Shown here in pieces: positions 48,739-58,484 of a DNA stretch of 64,000 nucleotides. The stretch comes from Saprospiraceae bacterium (GTDB lineage: Bacteria; Bacteroidota; Bacteroidia; Chitinophagales; Saprospiraceae): contig JADJVK010000024.1 of assembly GCA_016710625.1 (NCBI GenBank), forward strand, positions 12,378 through 76,377, written 5' to 3'. Numbering within the stretch: the stretch's first letter is position 1; each line of letters opens with the position of its first letter. The position numbers and the translations under genes were made by a program. The notes below the pieces were generated by a model. The model worked only from the letters and a program-made list of their open reading frames with translations. It was not told the DNA's origin and did no database searches.

Positions 48739-51147
48739 TTAATAACTAACAACGATTCCGATAGATGGGATTCTTGTGCCACTTGTATTATCTATGTACT
48801 TCAATTTATAGCGTTGCTCATTGATTGGATCTGTCGGGTTAATAATAGATGGTTGCCCAACTGGATTTCCATTATTATCTAAAGGAACATCTAATATCAA
48901 TTGCTTTCTAGTGATTTTATTTTCCAATAAATTTTGAATATCTAAGAAAACATTAAGCGACCATTTTTTGAAAAACCATTTTTTATCTACTCTTAGATTA
49001 ATATAATTCGTATTATTTAATCTATTTGAATTTAATTGGTTATAATCTAATAATTCTGCTCCTCGAACATTCCAATTACTAACCAAAGATGAAGCAAATT
49101 CGTTGGCAGGGGTAAAAGGTAACCCACTTTGATATCTCCATGAAATGCCTATTTCCCAGTTCTTTTTAAATTGTTTTCCAGCGGTTAGACTAAAAATATG
49201 ACGACTATCCCATGAAGATGGTCTGTAAATACCAAGTTTGTCTTGAAATTCACTGTAAGAAAAAGTATAAGCAGCAATACCATAAAATCCTTTAAACATT
49301 CTTTGTTGAACCATTAATTCCATTCCATAACTTCTTCCTTTAGATATTGAGGTAACCGATTCATTCCCAATGACGCCAAAATCTCCACCTAAATTTGCTA
49401 AAGAAATGCTATCTCTTAATAAAAATGGATATTTATCATATTTTTTATAGAAACCTTCCAAAGTAATTCTTGAACTTGTTGAAGTTCTATATTCTAGACC
49501 AGCTACAATTTGTTGATTTTCAATAAATTTAACTTGGTTGTTTTTATTAACAAAGGAATCATCCTTTTTATATCCCAAAACAGTATAAGGTGGAAGTTGG
49601 TAATAGATGCCAGTATTAAAATTAATTGAAAATTGTTGATTAATAGCATACGAAAGAGATAATCTAGGAGAAAACTGATCCAAAGGGTTGCTCATATCTT
49701 TCGAATAGCTATTTCCATCTGCTCTAATTCCAAAGGAAGCAATTAATTTTTCATTAAAGAAATTCTTACTCAATTGTCCAAATAAGTAATATTTACTAAA
49801 ATTTAAGGAAGATTGATAATTTATCGTATCAGGACCATTTGGAGTAGCAATTCTATTAAAAGTGTTATTGTTGTATTTTACATATTCGTAACCAACTCCA
49901 GCATTTAATTTATAAGTGCCAAATCTTTCTGTATTTTCAATTCTAAGTTTATTTTCAATTTCTTGAGATTTGTATTTGTATCTCAATTTTGAAGCATCAC
50001 TTTCATCATTGTCTTCATATTTATATGCTTCATTATTCAACATATTGCGGCTTACTACAAAAGTTGTATATCCTTGGTTTCTATATTTTTTATATACTAA
50101 TCCTTGTGTATAGTTCCATTGTGGTGTAACTGGTAAATTACCTAATAGATATTTTTGTGATTCGGTTTCATTTGCATCCAAATTCAAATCGAATTGATCC
50201 AGGGCACCTAACCCAACAATATATAATTCACTTTTTTTCCATTTTTTTCTATATTTGAATTGATAATCATGATAAGTAGGCAAAAATGGAAGTTTTAAAG
50301 CTTTAAATAACAGTTGTAAATAAGATCTTCTAACACTTAGTAATAATGTATTGGTTTTGTCTTTAGATATTGGTCCCTCCACGGTTAAGCCTATATCATT
50401 TGGACTTATTGTTGCTGTTAATCCAATTCTGTCATCTCTTGTATCTCTTTGTTTGAAATTAAATACTGAACTCATGGTATTTCCTCTATTTGCAGGAAAT
50501 GCCCCGCTATAGAAGTCAACTTCATTAATGAAATCAACATTTATCAAACCTACAGGACCACCAGAAGCACCTTGAGTTGCAAAGTGGTTAATATTTGGAA
50601 CTTCGATATCATCTAAATAAAAACGATTTTCGTTTGGTGCACCACCTCTAATGATTAAATCATTTCTGAAAGAAGCAACTGAAGTTACACCCGGTAAAGA
50701 TTGAATTACTTTCGAAATATCTCTATTTGCTCCTGGATTTCTTTGAATCTCAGCAATTCCAATATTTCTAAGCGACAAAGGACTTTCTTCTGTTTTTCGG
50801 AATGCAGCAGATTTAATAACAACTTCATTGATTTTGGTTGAAATTTCTTCCATTTTGACATTAACAATAGAAGGCTTAGAATTGCTGACCTGAATTTCAG
50901 AAACCAAAACATCCTTAAATCCCACAAAGCTAATTTTTAGATTATACAATCCTGGAACAAGACCATTAATTTCAAAATTCCCATTTTCATCACTTGAAGC
51001 ACCTTGAGCTGTTTCAATAATAAGCACATTTGCAAATGAAATTGGTTCATTATTTAATTGATTTGCAAGATTTCCTTTTATAATTCCATTTTGTGAAAAT
51101 GAATAAAAAGAACAAAACAATAGACTGATGAATGTGAATATTCTCAT
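48739..51147 (-). CDS. TonB-dependent receptor
   Basis: The start at 51147 (MRIFTFISLLFCSFYSFSQ, a signal peptide) is preferred to an in-frame ATG 57 bp upstream. The 802-residue protein has a CarboxypepD-regulatory-like domain (IKGNLANQLNNEPISFANVLI), then a TonB plug (ISKVIQSLPGVTSVASFRNDLIIRGGAPNENRFYLDDIEVPNI split over two strands) and a 22-strand-like barrel with repeated aromatic turns, ending in GIVVSY. It should import a specific ligand across the outer membrane using TonB energy. The substrate is unknown. It is divergent from a second receptor gene 120 bp away and converges on the adhesin. The frame is intact. Confidence 0.92.
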   Translation of the reverse strand: MRIFTFISLLFCSFYSFSQNGIIKGNLANQLNNEPISFANVLIIETAQGASSDENGNFEINGLVPGLYNLKISFVGFKDVLVSEIQVSNSKPSIVNVKMEEISTKINEVVIKSAAFRKTEESPLSLRNIGIAEIQRNPGANRDISKVIQSLPGVTSVASFRNDLIIRGGAPNENRFYLDDIEVPNINHFATQGASGGPVGLINVDFINEVDFYSGAFPANRGNTMSSVFNFKQRDTRDDRIGLTATISPNDIGLTVEGPISKDKTNTLLLSVRRSYLQLLFKALKLPFLPTYHDYQFKYRKKWKKSELYIVGLGALDQFDLNLDANETESQKYLLGNLPVTPQWNYTQGLVYKKYRNQGYTTFVVSRNMLNNEAYKYEDNDESDASKLRYKYKSQEIENKLRIENTERFGTYKLNAGVGYEYVKYNNNTFNRIATPNGPDTINYQSSLNFSKYYLFGQLSKNFFNEKLIASFGIRADGNSYSKDMSNPLDQFSPRLSLSYAINQQFSINFNTGIYYQLPPYTVLGYKKDDSFVNKNNQVKFIENQQIVAGLEYRTSTSSRITLEGFYKKYDKYPFLLRDSISLANLGGDFGVIGNESVTSISKGRSYGMELMVQQRMFKGFYGIAAYTFSYSEFQDKLGIYRPSSWDSRHIFSLTAGKQFKKNWEIGISWRYQSGLPFTPANEFASSLVSNWNVRGAELLDYNQLNSNRLNNTNYINLRVDKKWFFKKWSLNVFLDIQNLLENKITRKQLILDVPLDNNGNPVGQPSIINPTDPINEQRYKLKYIDNTSGTRIPSIGIVVSY

Positions 51148-51270
51148 AAAAATTTTATTTTTTTTAACAGCGTTAATTTTAAAAAGTTTAAATATTAAAT
51201 ACAAATAGTATATAAATTAATTTTTTTTCATACCTTGCTTTGAAATTATTTTTATAAAAAAATTGGTTTT

Positions 51271-53901
51271 ATGAAATTCAATTTTGTACTTGTTGATAAT
51301 AAGCAATTTATATTTTCGTTTTTACTTTTTTTACTTTCTTTTTCTTTGTTTTCACAATCAAAAATTAGGGGATTAGTAAAAGATGGTTCAAAAAATGATG
51401 CTTTAATTGGTGCTGCGGTAGTCATTAAGGGTACTTCAACTGGTGTTTCCACAGATTTTGATGGAAATTTCGAGCTGAATGTTCCTAGTTTGCCCGTCAC
51501 ATTAGTGGTTTCATATATTGGTTATACATCTAAGGATGTGGCTGTTAGTAGTACAAAAGAGCTTTTGTCTGTTTTTTTAGAGGAAGAAAATACGACTTTA
51601 GTTGAAGTGCAAGTGAAAGGGCAACGAATCAGTGAAAAGCAAAAAGAATCCCCATTAACAGTTGAGGCTCTCGACTTAATTGCTATTAAAGAAACACCAG
51701 CTGCCAATTTTTACAACGGGTTAGGCAATTTGAAAGGAGTAGATTTAACAACTGCAAGTCTTGGTTTTACAATTATTAACACTAGAGGTTTTAATAGTAC
51801 TTCACCTGTTCGTTCCTTACAAATAATAGATGGTGTTGATAACCAAGCACCTGGATTGAATTTTTCACTAGGAAATTTCCTAGGTTCCTCAGAATTGGAT
51901 GTTTTGAAAGTTGATTTGATTGTAGGTGCAAGTTCAGCCTTTTATGGACCAAATGCATTTAATGGTGTAATAAGTATGGAAACCAAAAATCCTTTTTACC
52001 AAAAAGGATTAAGTGCAATGGTAAAAATTGGGGAGCGACAAATGTTTGAAAGTGCCATCCGTTGGGCGGATGCAATAAAAAATAAGAAAGGACAAGAATG
52101 GTTTGCATATAAGCTGAATTTCTTTGCTCTAACAGCAAATGATTGGCAGGCAGATAATACAGACCCCGTTTTAGGAACAAAAACAGGAAGAAACAATCCT
52201 GGCAGGTGGGATAAAGTAAACACCTACGGTGATGAATATAATCGAACTTTTGATTTTTCAGACTTCAAAAAAACAGACCCACTTAGCTTGTTAGGAATTT
52301 TTCATAGGACAGGTTATAATGAAAAAGATATTGTAGATTATCATACTAAAAATATTAAAGCTAATGCAGCTTTGCATTTCAGAACAAATCCATCACAAGT
52401 AGACAATTCACCTGAATTGATTTTATCTTCTAGTTTTGGAAATGGAACAACGGTGTATCAAGGAGATAATAGGTTTTCTTTAAAAGATATTTTATTTTTC
52501 CAAAATAGAATCGAATTCAGAAAGAGAGATAAATTCTTTTTGAGAGCATACAGTACAAATGAGGATGCTGGTAATTCATACGATCCATATTTTACTGCAT
52601 TGTTAATGCAACAAAAAGCAAAAAGTAATGATACTTGGTTAGGTGATTATTTTTTAACACCAGGCACACCAGAATTTAAAACGGAGTTTGATAGAATTCG
52701 TACTATGAAATCTAATAAAAGAGATGTGAATAGTGGTTCACGATTTTATGATAAATCTGCTTTATATCACATTCATGGAGAATATAAAATCACACCAAAA
52801 TGGACAGATCAAGTTACTGTTGGTGCAAATTTGAGACTTTATCGACCAAATTCTGCTGGAACAATATTTTTTGATACCAGTGGTACAACAATTAAAAATT
52901 ATGAATATGGAATCTATACTGGAATAGAAAAGAAATTATTAAATAATAAAATCAAACTTAATGGTTCATTAAGAATGGATAAGAACCAGAATTTTAATTA
53001 TTTGTTTTCACCAGCAGCTTCCGTAGTTTATCAACCTGACAAATTAAATTTTTTGAGATTTAGTTTCTCATCTGCAATACGAAATCCTACTTTAACAGAT
53101 CAATATTTATATTTAGATGTTGGTCCCGCTATTTTAGCTGGAAATCTTTATGGTGTTAAAGATTTAGTTTCTGTAGAATCTTTTTCAAATTATTTGAATA
53201 AATTGGATAGAACTTTATTAGATTCATTCGATATAAACCCAATTCGCCCTGAGAAAGTAAAGTCATTTGAAGTTGGATATAGAACTACTTTATTTGATAA
53301 AATTTATATGGATGCAAGTTATTATTTTAGTTTTTATAATGATTTTATTGGTTACCAGATTGGAATTACCTCCGATTTTGATAAAACTAGTGGATTACCG
53401 AAAAATGTCCAACCCTATAGATTTGCTTCAAACTCCCAAAATCAAGTAACAACTCAAGGTTTTTCACTTGGATTAAATTATTATTTTGCAAAATATTATC
53501 AACTTTCAGGCAATTATTCTTGGAATAAATTAAATAAATTATCTGTTGATGACCCGATAATTCCAGCTTTTAATACTCCTGAAAATAAATTTAATGTTGG
53601 AATTTCAGCAAGAGATTTGGTTATAAATATTGGAAAATCAAGCATTGAAAATATAGGATTTAGTGTAAATTACAAATGGATTCAAGGTTTCAATTATGAA
53701 GGCTCTCCTCAATTTACAGGTTTTGTTCCTACTTATGATATGGTTGATGCTCAAATTAATTATAAAATTATTAAATTGAATACAACTATTAAACTGGGTG
53801 CATCAAATTTGTTTGATAATAAACAATTTCAAACATACGGTGGCCCAAGAATTGGTAGAATGGGATATTTATCATTAACTTATGATTTTCAAAAAAAGTA
53901 A
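51271..53901 (+). CDS. TonB-dependent receptor
   Basis: This 876-residue outer-membrane receptor has a signal region (FIFSFLLFLLSFSLFSQ), a CarboxypepD-like domain (IRGLVKDGSKNDALIGAAVVI, with VSTDFDGNFELNV), a plug (NGLGNLKGVDLTTASLGFTI ... NTRGFNSTSPVRSLQIIDGVD), and a barrel ending in GRMGYLSLTYDFQKK. It is related to but distinct from the divergent receptor. The secreted alpha/beta-hydrolase-like gene follows 53 bp downstream on the same strand, suggesting that the two work on one substrate, as in SusC-type loci, although no SusD-like lipoprotein is present. The ligand is unknown. The frame is intact. Confidence 0.92.
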   Translation: MKFNFVLVDNKQFIFSFLLFLLSFSLFSQSKIRGLVKDGSKNDALIGAAVVIKGTSTGVSTDFDGNFELNVPSLPVTLVVSYIGYTSKDVAVSSTKELLSVFLEEENTTLVEVQVKGQRISEKQKESPLTVEALDLIAIKETPAANFYNGLGNLKGVDLTTASLGFTIINTRGFNSTSPVRSLQIIDGVDNQAPGLNFSLGNFLGSSELDVLKVDLIVGASSAFYGPNAFNGVISMETKNPFYQKGLSAMVKIGERQMFESAIRWADAIKNKKGQEWFAYKLNFFALTANDWQADNTDPVLGTKTGRNNPGRWDKVNTYGDEYNRTFDFSDFKKTDPLSLLGIFHRTGYNEKDIVDYHTKNIKANAALHFRTNPSQVDNSPELILSSSFGNGTTVYQGDNRFSLKDILFFQNRIEFRKRDKFFLRAYSTNEDAGNSYDPYFTALLMQQKAKSNDTWLGDYFLTPGTPEFKTEFDRIRTMKSNKRDVNSGSRFYDKSALYHIHGEYKITPKWTDQVTVGANLRLYRPNSAGTIFFDTSGTTIKNYEYGIYTGIEKKLLNNKIKLNGSLRMDKNQNFNYLFSPAASVVYQPDKLNFLRFSFSSAIRNPTLTDQYLYLDVGPAILAGNLYGVKDLVSVESFSNYLNKLDRTLLDSFDINPIRPEKVKSFEVGYRTTLFDKIYMDASYYFSFYNDFIGYQIGITSDFDKTSGLPKNVQPYRFASNSQNQVTTQGFSLGLNYYFAKYYQLSGNYSWNKLNKLSVDDPIIPAFNTPENKFNVGISARDLVINIGKSSIENIGFSVNYKWIQGFNYEGSPQFTGFVPTYDMVDAQINYKIIKLNTTIKLGASNLFDNKQFQTYGGPRIGRMGYLSLTYDFQKK

Positions 53902-53923
53902 ATTAAATATTAAAACACTTTAT

Positions 53924-53931
53924 TAAATTTG
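53924..53931 (+). promoter_or_regulatory. possible -7 box (TAAATTTG)
   Basis: TAnnTTTG match 24 bp before the hydrolase-like start at 53955, so that gene may also be transcribed on its own. Confidence 0.4.
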
Positions 53932-53954
53932 TATTTTATTAAAAAAATAGATCT

Positions 53955-55535
53955 ATGAAAAAAAATTATTTACTAATTTTATTGGTTGCTTTTACCTTTT
54001 TGCAAGTTTCTGCTCAAAGATATTTAACACCAATATTTAATACTGTGAATGTTAACACCGTTATTTATGGTGAAAATTATACAGTATTAGCAGTACCTAC
54101 TTTAGGTAAAACTTTAAAGCAACCATTAGTTGCTAGAGTTTATACTCCAAATGGAGATACAGAAACTAAAAGACCAGTTGTGATTTATATGCATACTGGA
54201 AACTTTTTACCGCAATCAGTTACACAAAGTCCTAATGGAAACCTAGATGATTCATGTGCAATTGAAATATGTACTAGACTTGCTAAAATGGGTTATGTGG
54301 CAGTTTCAGCTGACTATAGATTAGGTTGGAATCCAGTTGCTCAAACACAAGAAGAAAGAACTAATACATTAATTAATGCAGCTTATAGAGGTGTACAAGA
54401 TGGAAGAACTTGTGTTCGTTATTTCAAAAAGAACTATACTACTTTTGGTGTTGACACTACTAAATTTGTAATTTGGGGTCAAGGAACTGGTGGTTATCCA
54501 GCTTTAGCAATAGCTTCATTAAGTAGTTATACTGAAGTATTGACTACTACAAATCCAGCAGGTAAATTCTTTAAGGCTGATGGTACACCAATGGTTATTT
54601 GGAAATTACCAGCTAGTCATCCGCAGTTACCAAATTTTGTAATCAATGGAGATATTGAAGGAAAAGATTTAGGATTAGTTCCTCCTGGAACAGTAGGACC
54701 TCCTAAAGGTGGTGATACTTTATGTTTACCAAACCATATAAATCAAAATTCTGATGTACAGCTATGTGTAAATATGGGTGGTGCTTTAGGTGATTTATCA
54801 TGGTTGGATAAGAATACTCCTCCTATGATTTCATTCCAAGTTCCATGGGATCCATTTGCACCTTACCAAAGTGCTGTATTAAGAGTTCCAATTAGTCCAA
54901 TGGTTTCATTACCTGTAGTAGAAGTTCAAGGTGCATATACAACTCAAGAAAGAATGGATTCATTAGGTAATAATAATGTATTTGATAAAATATTACCATC
55001 TTTCGATCCATTTAAATCTTTAGTAACTGCTAGAGCTGGTAAATATATTAGAGGATTATTCCCATTATATGGTGATAATGCAACAGATTCATCTCCTTGG
55101 GATTTTTGGTCAACAGATTCTATTCAGAATCCATATTGGAAAAACGGTTTAGTATCGAATCCAAATATGTCTCCTGCAAAAGCTAAGAGATATATTGATA
55201 CGATCATGACATACTATATTCCAAGAGCATGTGTTGCATTAAACTTGCCTTGTGCAGGTACTGTAACTTCTAATCAAGATTTAGTATCTAATCTTGATGT
55301 TCCAGTGACTATTGCTCCGAATCCAGCAGAATCAGTTATTAGAATTGAAACAGCTGATCAGACTATAATTAAAGAGATTTATTTATATGATATTAATGGA
55401 AGAATGATTTCAGTGAATCAAGTAAATAATACACAATTTATATTGAATCGTCCAAGTGGATTGCCGCAGGGTTTATATACTGTAGGTTTGAAATTTGAAA
55501 AAGGATTAATGTATAAGAAAGTAATGTTCAACTAG
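53955..55535 (+). CDS. secreted alpha/beta-hydrolase-like protein with T9SS tail, nucleophile Ser replaced
   Basis: This 526-residue protein has a signal peptide ending FLQVSAQ. The fold pattern of carboxylesterase/lipase-type alpha/beta hydrolases is visible: RPVVIYMHTGNFLPQS (oxyanion region), MGYVAVSADYRLGW, and the helix GVQDGRTCVRYFKKNYTTFGVD. Where GxSxG should hold the catalytic Ser, the sequence reads FVIWGQGTGGYPALA, so Gly occupies the nucleophile position. A C-terminal T9SS domain (IAPNPAESVIRIETAD ... LPQGLYTVGLKFEKGL) directs it across the outer membrane. It may bind rather than cleave its ligand, or use a different residue. It lies right after a TonB receptor and ends in a strong terminator. 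Confidence 0.8.
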   Translation: MKKNYLLILLVAFTFLQVSAQRYLTPIFNTVNVNTVIYGENYTVLAVPTLGKTLKQPLVARVYTPNGDTETKRPVVIYMHTGNFLPQSVTQSPNGNLDDSCAIEICTRLAKMGYVAVSADYRLGWNPVAQTQEERTNTLINAAYRGVQDGRTCVRYFKKNYTTFGVDTTKFVIWGQGTGGYPALAIASLSSYTEVLTTTNPAGKFFKADGTPMVIWKLPASHPQLPNFVINGDIEGKDLGLVPPGTVGPPKGGDTLCLPNHINQNSDVQLCVNMGGALGDLSWLDKNTPPMISFQVPWDPFAPYQSAVLRVPISPMVSLPVVEVQGAYTTQERMDSLGNNNVFDKILPSFDPFKSLVTARAGKYIRGLFPLYGDNATDSSPWDFWSTDSIQNPYWKNGLVSNPNMSPAKAKRYIDTIMTYYIPRACVALNLPCAGTVTSNQDLVSNLDVPVTIAPNPAESVIRIETADQTIIKEIYLYDINGRMISVNQVNNTQFILNRPSGLPQGLYTVGLKFEKGLMYKKVMFN

Positions 55536-55559
55536 AATCTTATAATTATATTATATAAG

Positions 55560-55590
55560 AACCCGAGTGCATTTGTACTCGGGTTTTTTG
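55560..55590 (+). terminator. intrinsic terminator after the hydrolase-like gene
   Basis: ACCCGAGT pairs with ACTCGGGT (8 bp) over an 8-nt loop, followed by six T. Confidence 0.9.
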
Positions 55591-55606
55591 TTTTGCAAAT
55601 ATTGCT

Positions 55607-55614
55607 TACTTTTG
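55607..55614 (+). promoter_or_regulatory. -7 box (TACTTTTG) directly at the EamA start
   Basis: TAnnTTTG ends 4 bp before the ATG at 55619. A start point 5-7 nt downstream would fall on or within the start codon, implying a leaderless mRNA. Confidence 0.45.
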
Positions 55615-55618
55615 CCCC

Positions 55619-56518
55619 ATGGAAAAATCAATTGACCAAAGTCCCACATTAAAGCACTGGATATTGTTGTTAGCATTGGCTATAGTTTGGGGATTTTCTT
55701 TTCTATTTATTAAACGTGGCTTGGTTGCATATACTCCATTAGAAGTATCTTCAATTAGGATGGGTGTTGCTTTCATTTCCTTTTTGCCTTTTGCAATTGC
55801 CAAATTAAAGTTTATTACATTTAAAAATCTATGGAAATTTATATTTGTAGGCTATTTTTCTAGTGGAATCCCATCTGTATTATTTCCAATCGCACAACAG
55901 CATATTAGTAGTTCAGTTGCAGGAATTTTGAATTCATTGACTCCTTTATTCACACTACTAATTGGTATTTTTTATTATAAGAATACTGTTGGGATACATA
56001 AAATTATTGGTGTGTTAATTGGTTTTTTTGGAGCAATAATTTTAATTTATTTTAATAGCAAAAGCTCTTTCTCAGGAAATATATTTTTTGCATTTCTAAT
56101 AATACTTGCTACTATTTGTTATGGGATGAATGTCAACTTTTTACAAAATAAAATGCGAAGTTTTGACTCTTTGACGATTAGTGCATGGTCCTATATGATG
56201 ACTGGGATACCGGCTATTTTTTATCTAATTTTCGGTGATTTTTCCAATAAATTAGTGAATCACCCAAGTGGTTGGAACTCATTCATGTATATTGCCATTC
56301 TTTCAGTATTGGGAACTTGTATTGCATCTTATGCTTTTAATAGACTTTTGCAAGCAACCAGTGGTTTATGGGCATCTACAGTAACTTATTTGATGCCAAT
56401 TTTTTCAACAATTATTGGTTTGTATGATGGTGAAATTATTGCATGGTATCATATTGTTGGAATGTTATTAATTCTATCGGGAGTATATTTAACTAGTAAA
56501 AGAAAAGTTGTTTTATGA
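55619..56518 (+). CDS. EamA/DMT-family transporter
   Basis: This 299-residue protein has about ten hydrophobic segments (for example ILLLALAIVWGFSFLFI, IGVLIGFFGAIILIYF, IVGMLLILSGVYLTS), arranged as two EamA repeats typical of the drug/metabolite transporter superfamily. These inner-membrane carriers move small metabolites or drugs, and the substrate cannot be assigned here. The ATG overlaps a promoter -7 region so closely that the transcript may be leaderless. The downstream SET-domain gene starts within its stop codon (ATGA), so both are translated from one mRNA. Confidence 0.92.
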   Translation: MEKSIDQSPTLKHWILLLALAIVWGFSFLFIKRGLVAYTPLEVSSIRMGVAFISFLPFAIAKLKFITFKNLWKFIFVGYFSSGIPSVLFPIAQQHISSSVAGILNSLTPLFTLLIGIFYYKNTVGIHKIIGVLIGFFGAIILIYFNSKSSFSGNIFFAFLIILATICYGMNVNFLQNKMRSFDSLTISAWSYMMTGIPAIFYLIFGDFSNKLVNHPSGWNSFMYIAILSVLGTCIASYAFNRLLQATSGLWASTVTYLMPIFSTIIGLYDGEIIAWYHIVGMLLILSGVYLTSKRKVVL

Positions 56519-56908
56519 GTGCTCAAAGTCCATATTTATATTTTGCGAACAGTGATTTAGGAGGCAGGAGTGTTCAGTATCAAAGATTTGCATGAAGGGG
56601 AAATTGTTGAAAGCTGCCCAGTTATTGTTTTGCCAAAGGAGCAAATTGAATTACTCGATAAGACGGTTTTATATGATTACTATTTTTTGTGGGGAGATGA
56701 TCATTGTGCAATTGCACTGGGTTTCGGATCTTTATACAATCATCAAATTGGCTCAAATGCAGATTATGTGATGGATACAGACAATAATACAATTGATATA
56801 TTTTGTGTAAAAGACATTGAAGCTGGGGAAGAAATAACAATCAATTACAACGGCGACCCAAATAATAGTGAATTAGTTTGGTTTCAAACGGATGGGAAAA
56901 AGAGATGA
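56515..56908 (+). pseudogene. SET-domain protein, frame broken near its start
   Basis: The ATG at 56515 overlaps the EamA stop as ATGA and reads SPYLYFANSDLGGR. Then the frame changes, and the rest (VFSIKDLHEGEIVESCPVIVL ... YNHQIGSNADYV ... GEEITINYNGD) is from about 56570. Joined, SDLGGRGVFSIKDLHEGE is the usual opening of bacterial SET proteins, and YNHxxxxNADY plus EEITINYNGD are the S-adenosylmethionine/lysine pocket motifs. SET proteins methylate lysines on proteins. The target is unknown. About 130 residues after repair. Two bases are missing or one is extra near 56565. The next gene again starts with ATGA overlap at 56905. Confidence 0.8.
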
Positions 56909-58405
56909 AAAAGATTTACAAATATCTTTATTTTTTAATCGTAATTTCAATATTTATATATCTCGGACTATATAAAATTTGGCATTTTTTGCCACAATCA
57001 ACACATCAATGGCGACAGACAGATAGTGCCAGTTTTATGTTAGAATATTATAATAATGGTTTGAATTGCTTTCAACCAGGAATTATGAATCTAATGAATG
57101 GGGATCAGAGAACAGTCGCAGAATTCCCCATTTTTTATTATTTAGGAGCCATATTATCAAAATTGTTTTTCTATTCTGAAGGTTGGCTTAGAATACTGAA
57201 TTTCATCATATATACTTTGGGATTTTATTATTTTTATAAATGGGTATATCAGGAATTAAAATCAATAATTCTATCATTAACAATAACAATAATTTGTTTT
57301 ACATCGCCAGTTTTATTGTATTATAGTTTCAACATACTCCCCGATCCAACAGGATTTGGGTTTTCGATTTTAGCAATTTCATTAATTGGAATTAATGAAA
57401 CCGTCGCTTTAAATAGGTTTAATAAATTTCTATTGGTCATTAGTTTGTCTTTGGCTGGTATGATAAAATTACCTTTTTTGTTTTTGCCAATCGGTTATTA
57501 TTTTTTATCCTATTTTTTCTTAAAATCAGCTGATAAAAAGTTGATTAAACAGGTTTTATTAGGTTTAGTTTTTCCAGTCTGCTGGTTTTTTATATCCAAA
57601 TATTACAATGGAATACATAATTCGGATTATTTCTTGTCAAGATTAATGCCTATTTGGCAATGTGATAGCGAACAAATTAGTGCAATATTTAATAGAATAA
57701 AAACAGGTTGGTTTTTGGATTATCTCTCGTTGAGTTCTTGGATTATTTTGGTTACGGGTTTGATTTTCCTTATTTATCAATCATTTACTAAATTCTCTAA
57801 CAAATTATTTATTTGGATAGTCTCTTTTTTCTGGCTCTTGTTCGATATTTTTATTGTGGTTTATCCAATTTGAACACCATGATTATTACTTGTTTTTTAT
57901 TTATCCATTTTTTATGATGACCCTATTTTATGCATCGTATTTCATTATAAATAGATTTGAAAAAGCAAAGTTAATACTCATTCCGTTGCTCATTTTTTCA
58001 GCATTCTATCAGCTCAGTCAAGCTAAACAGATCATTTGGAATCGCTATGATTTATCATCACCCTTTCAAAAGGATTGTTTATCAAGAGTTTATCATCATG
58101 TTGATGAAATTCAAGATTGGTTGAATCAAATAAAAGTAGGAAAGGAAGATAAAATTTTGAATATTTCTGATGGTATGACCAATGGTTCGCTATATTTTTT
58201 GAGGAGGCATGGTTGGAACCAGTTTAATTTTAGGGCACATCAGCAAATAGTGGATAAGGCTGGAATGGATTATTTCAAAAGTATTGGAGCAAAATATTTG
58301 GTTTTTGATGAAAAAAGATGGTTAGACACCGTTTGGATAAAGGAAAATATACATTACAAAGAAATTGCTAGTTTTAAAGATTCTTTATTTGTTTTAAAAC
58401 TATAA
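56905..58405 (+). pseudogene. polytopic glycosyltransferase (GT39/GT83-like), one frame break
   Basis: The ATG at 56905 overlaps the SET stop (ATGA). The protein of about 500 residues has an N-terminal membrane helix, then the motif STHQWRQTDSAS typical of ArnT/PMT-like enzymes that use lipid-linked sugars (HQWRQxD), and eight or more hydrophobic segments. The frame breaks at about 57857 (TTTATTGTGG). The continuation FEHHDYYLFFIYPFF is in another frame, and its C-terminal periplasmic domain ends in LFVLKL. It likely transfers sugars to lipids or proteins at the outer face of the inner membrane. The substrate is unknown. It is the last gene of a three-gene coupled operon. Confidence 0.8.
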
Positions 58406-58484
58406 TACTTGTTGGTATTTAATGAGTTTAGCGAAAGAAAACAACTATCTTTATTGACTAAATTCATTTTCTAAAAAATAAAAG

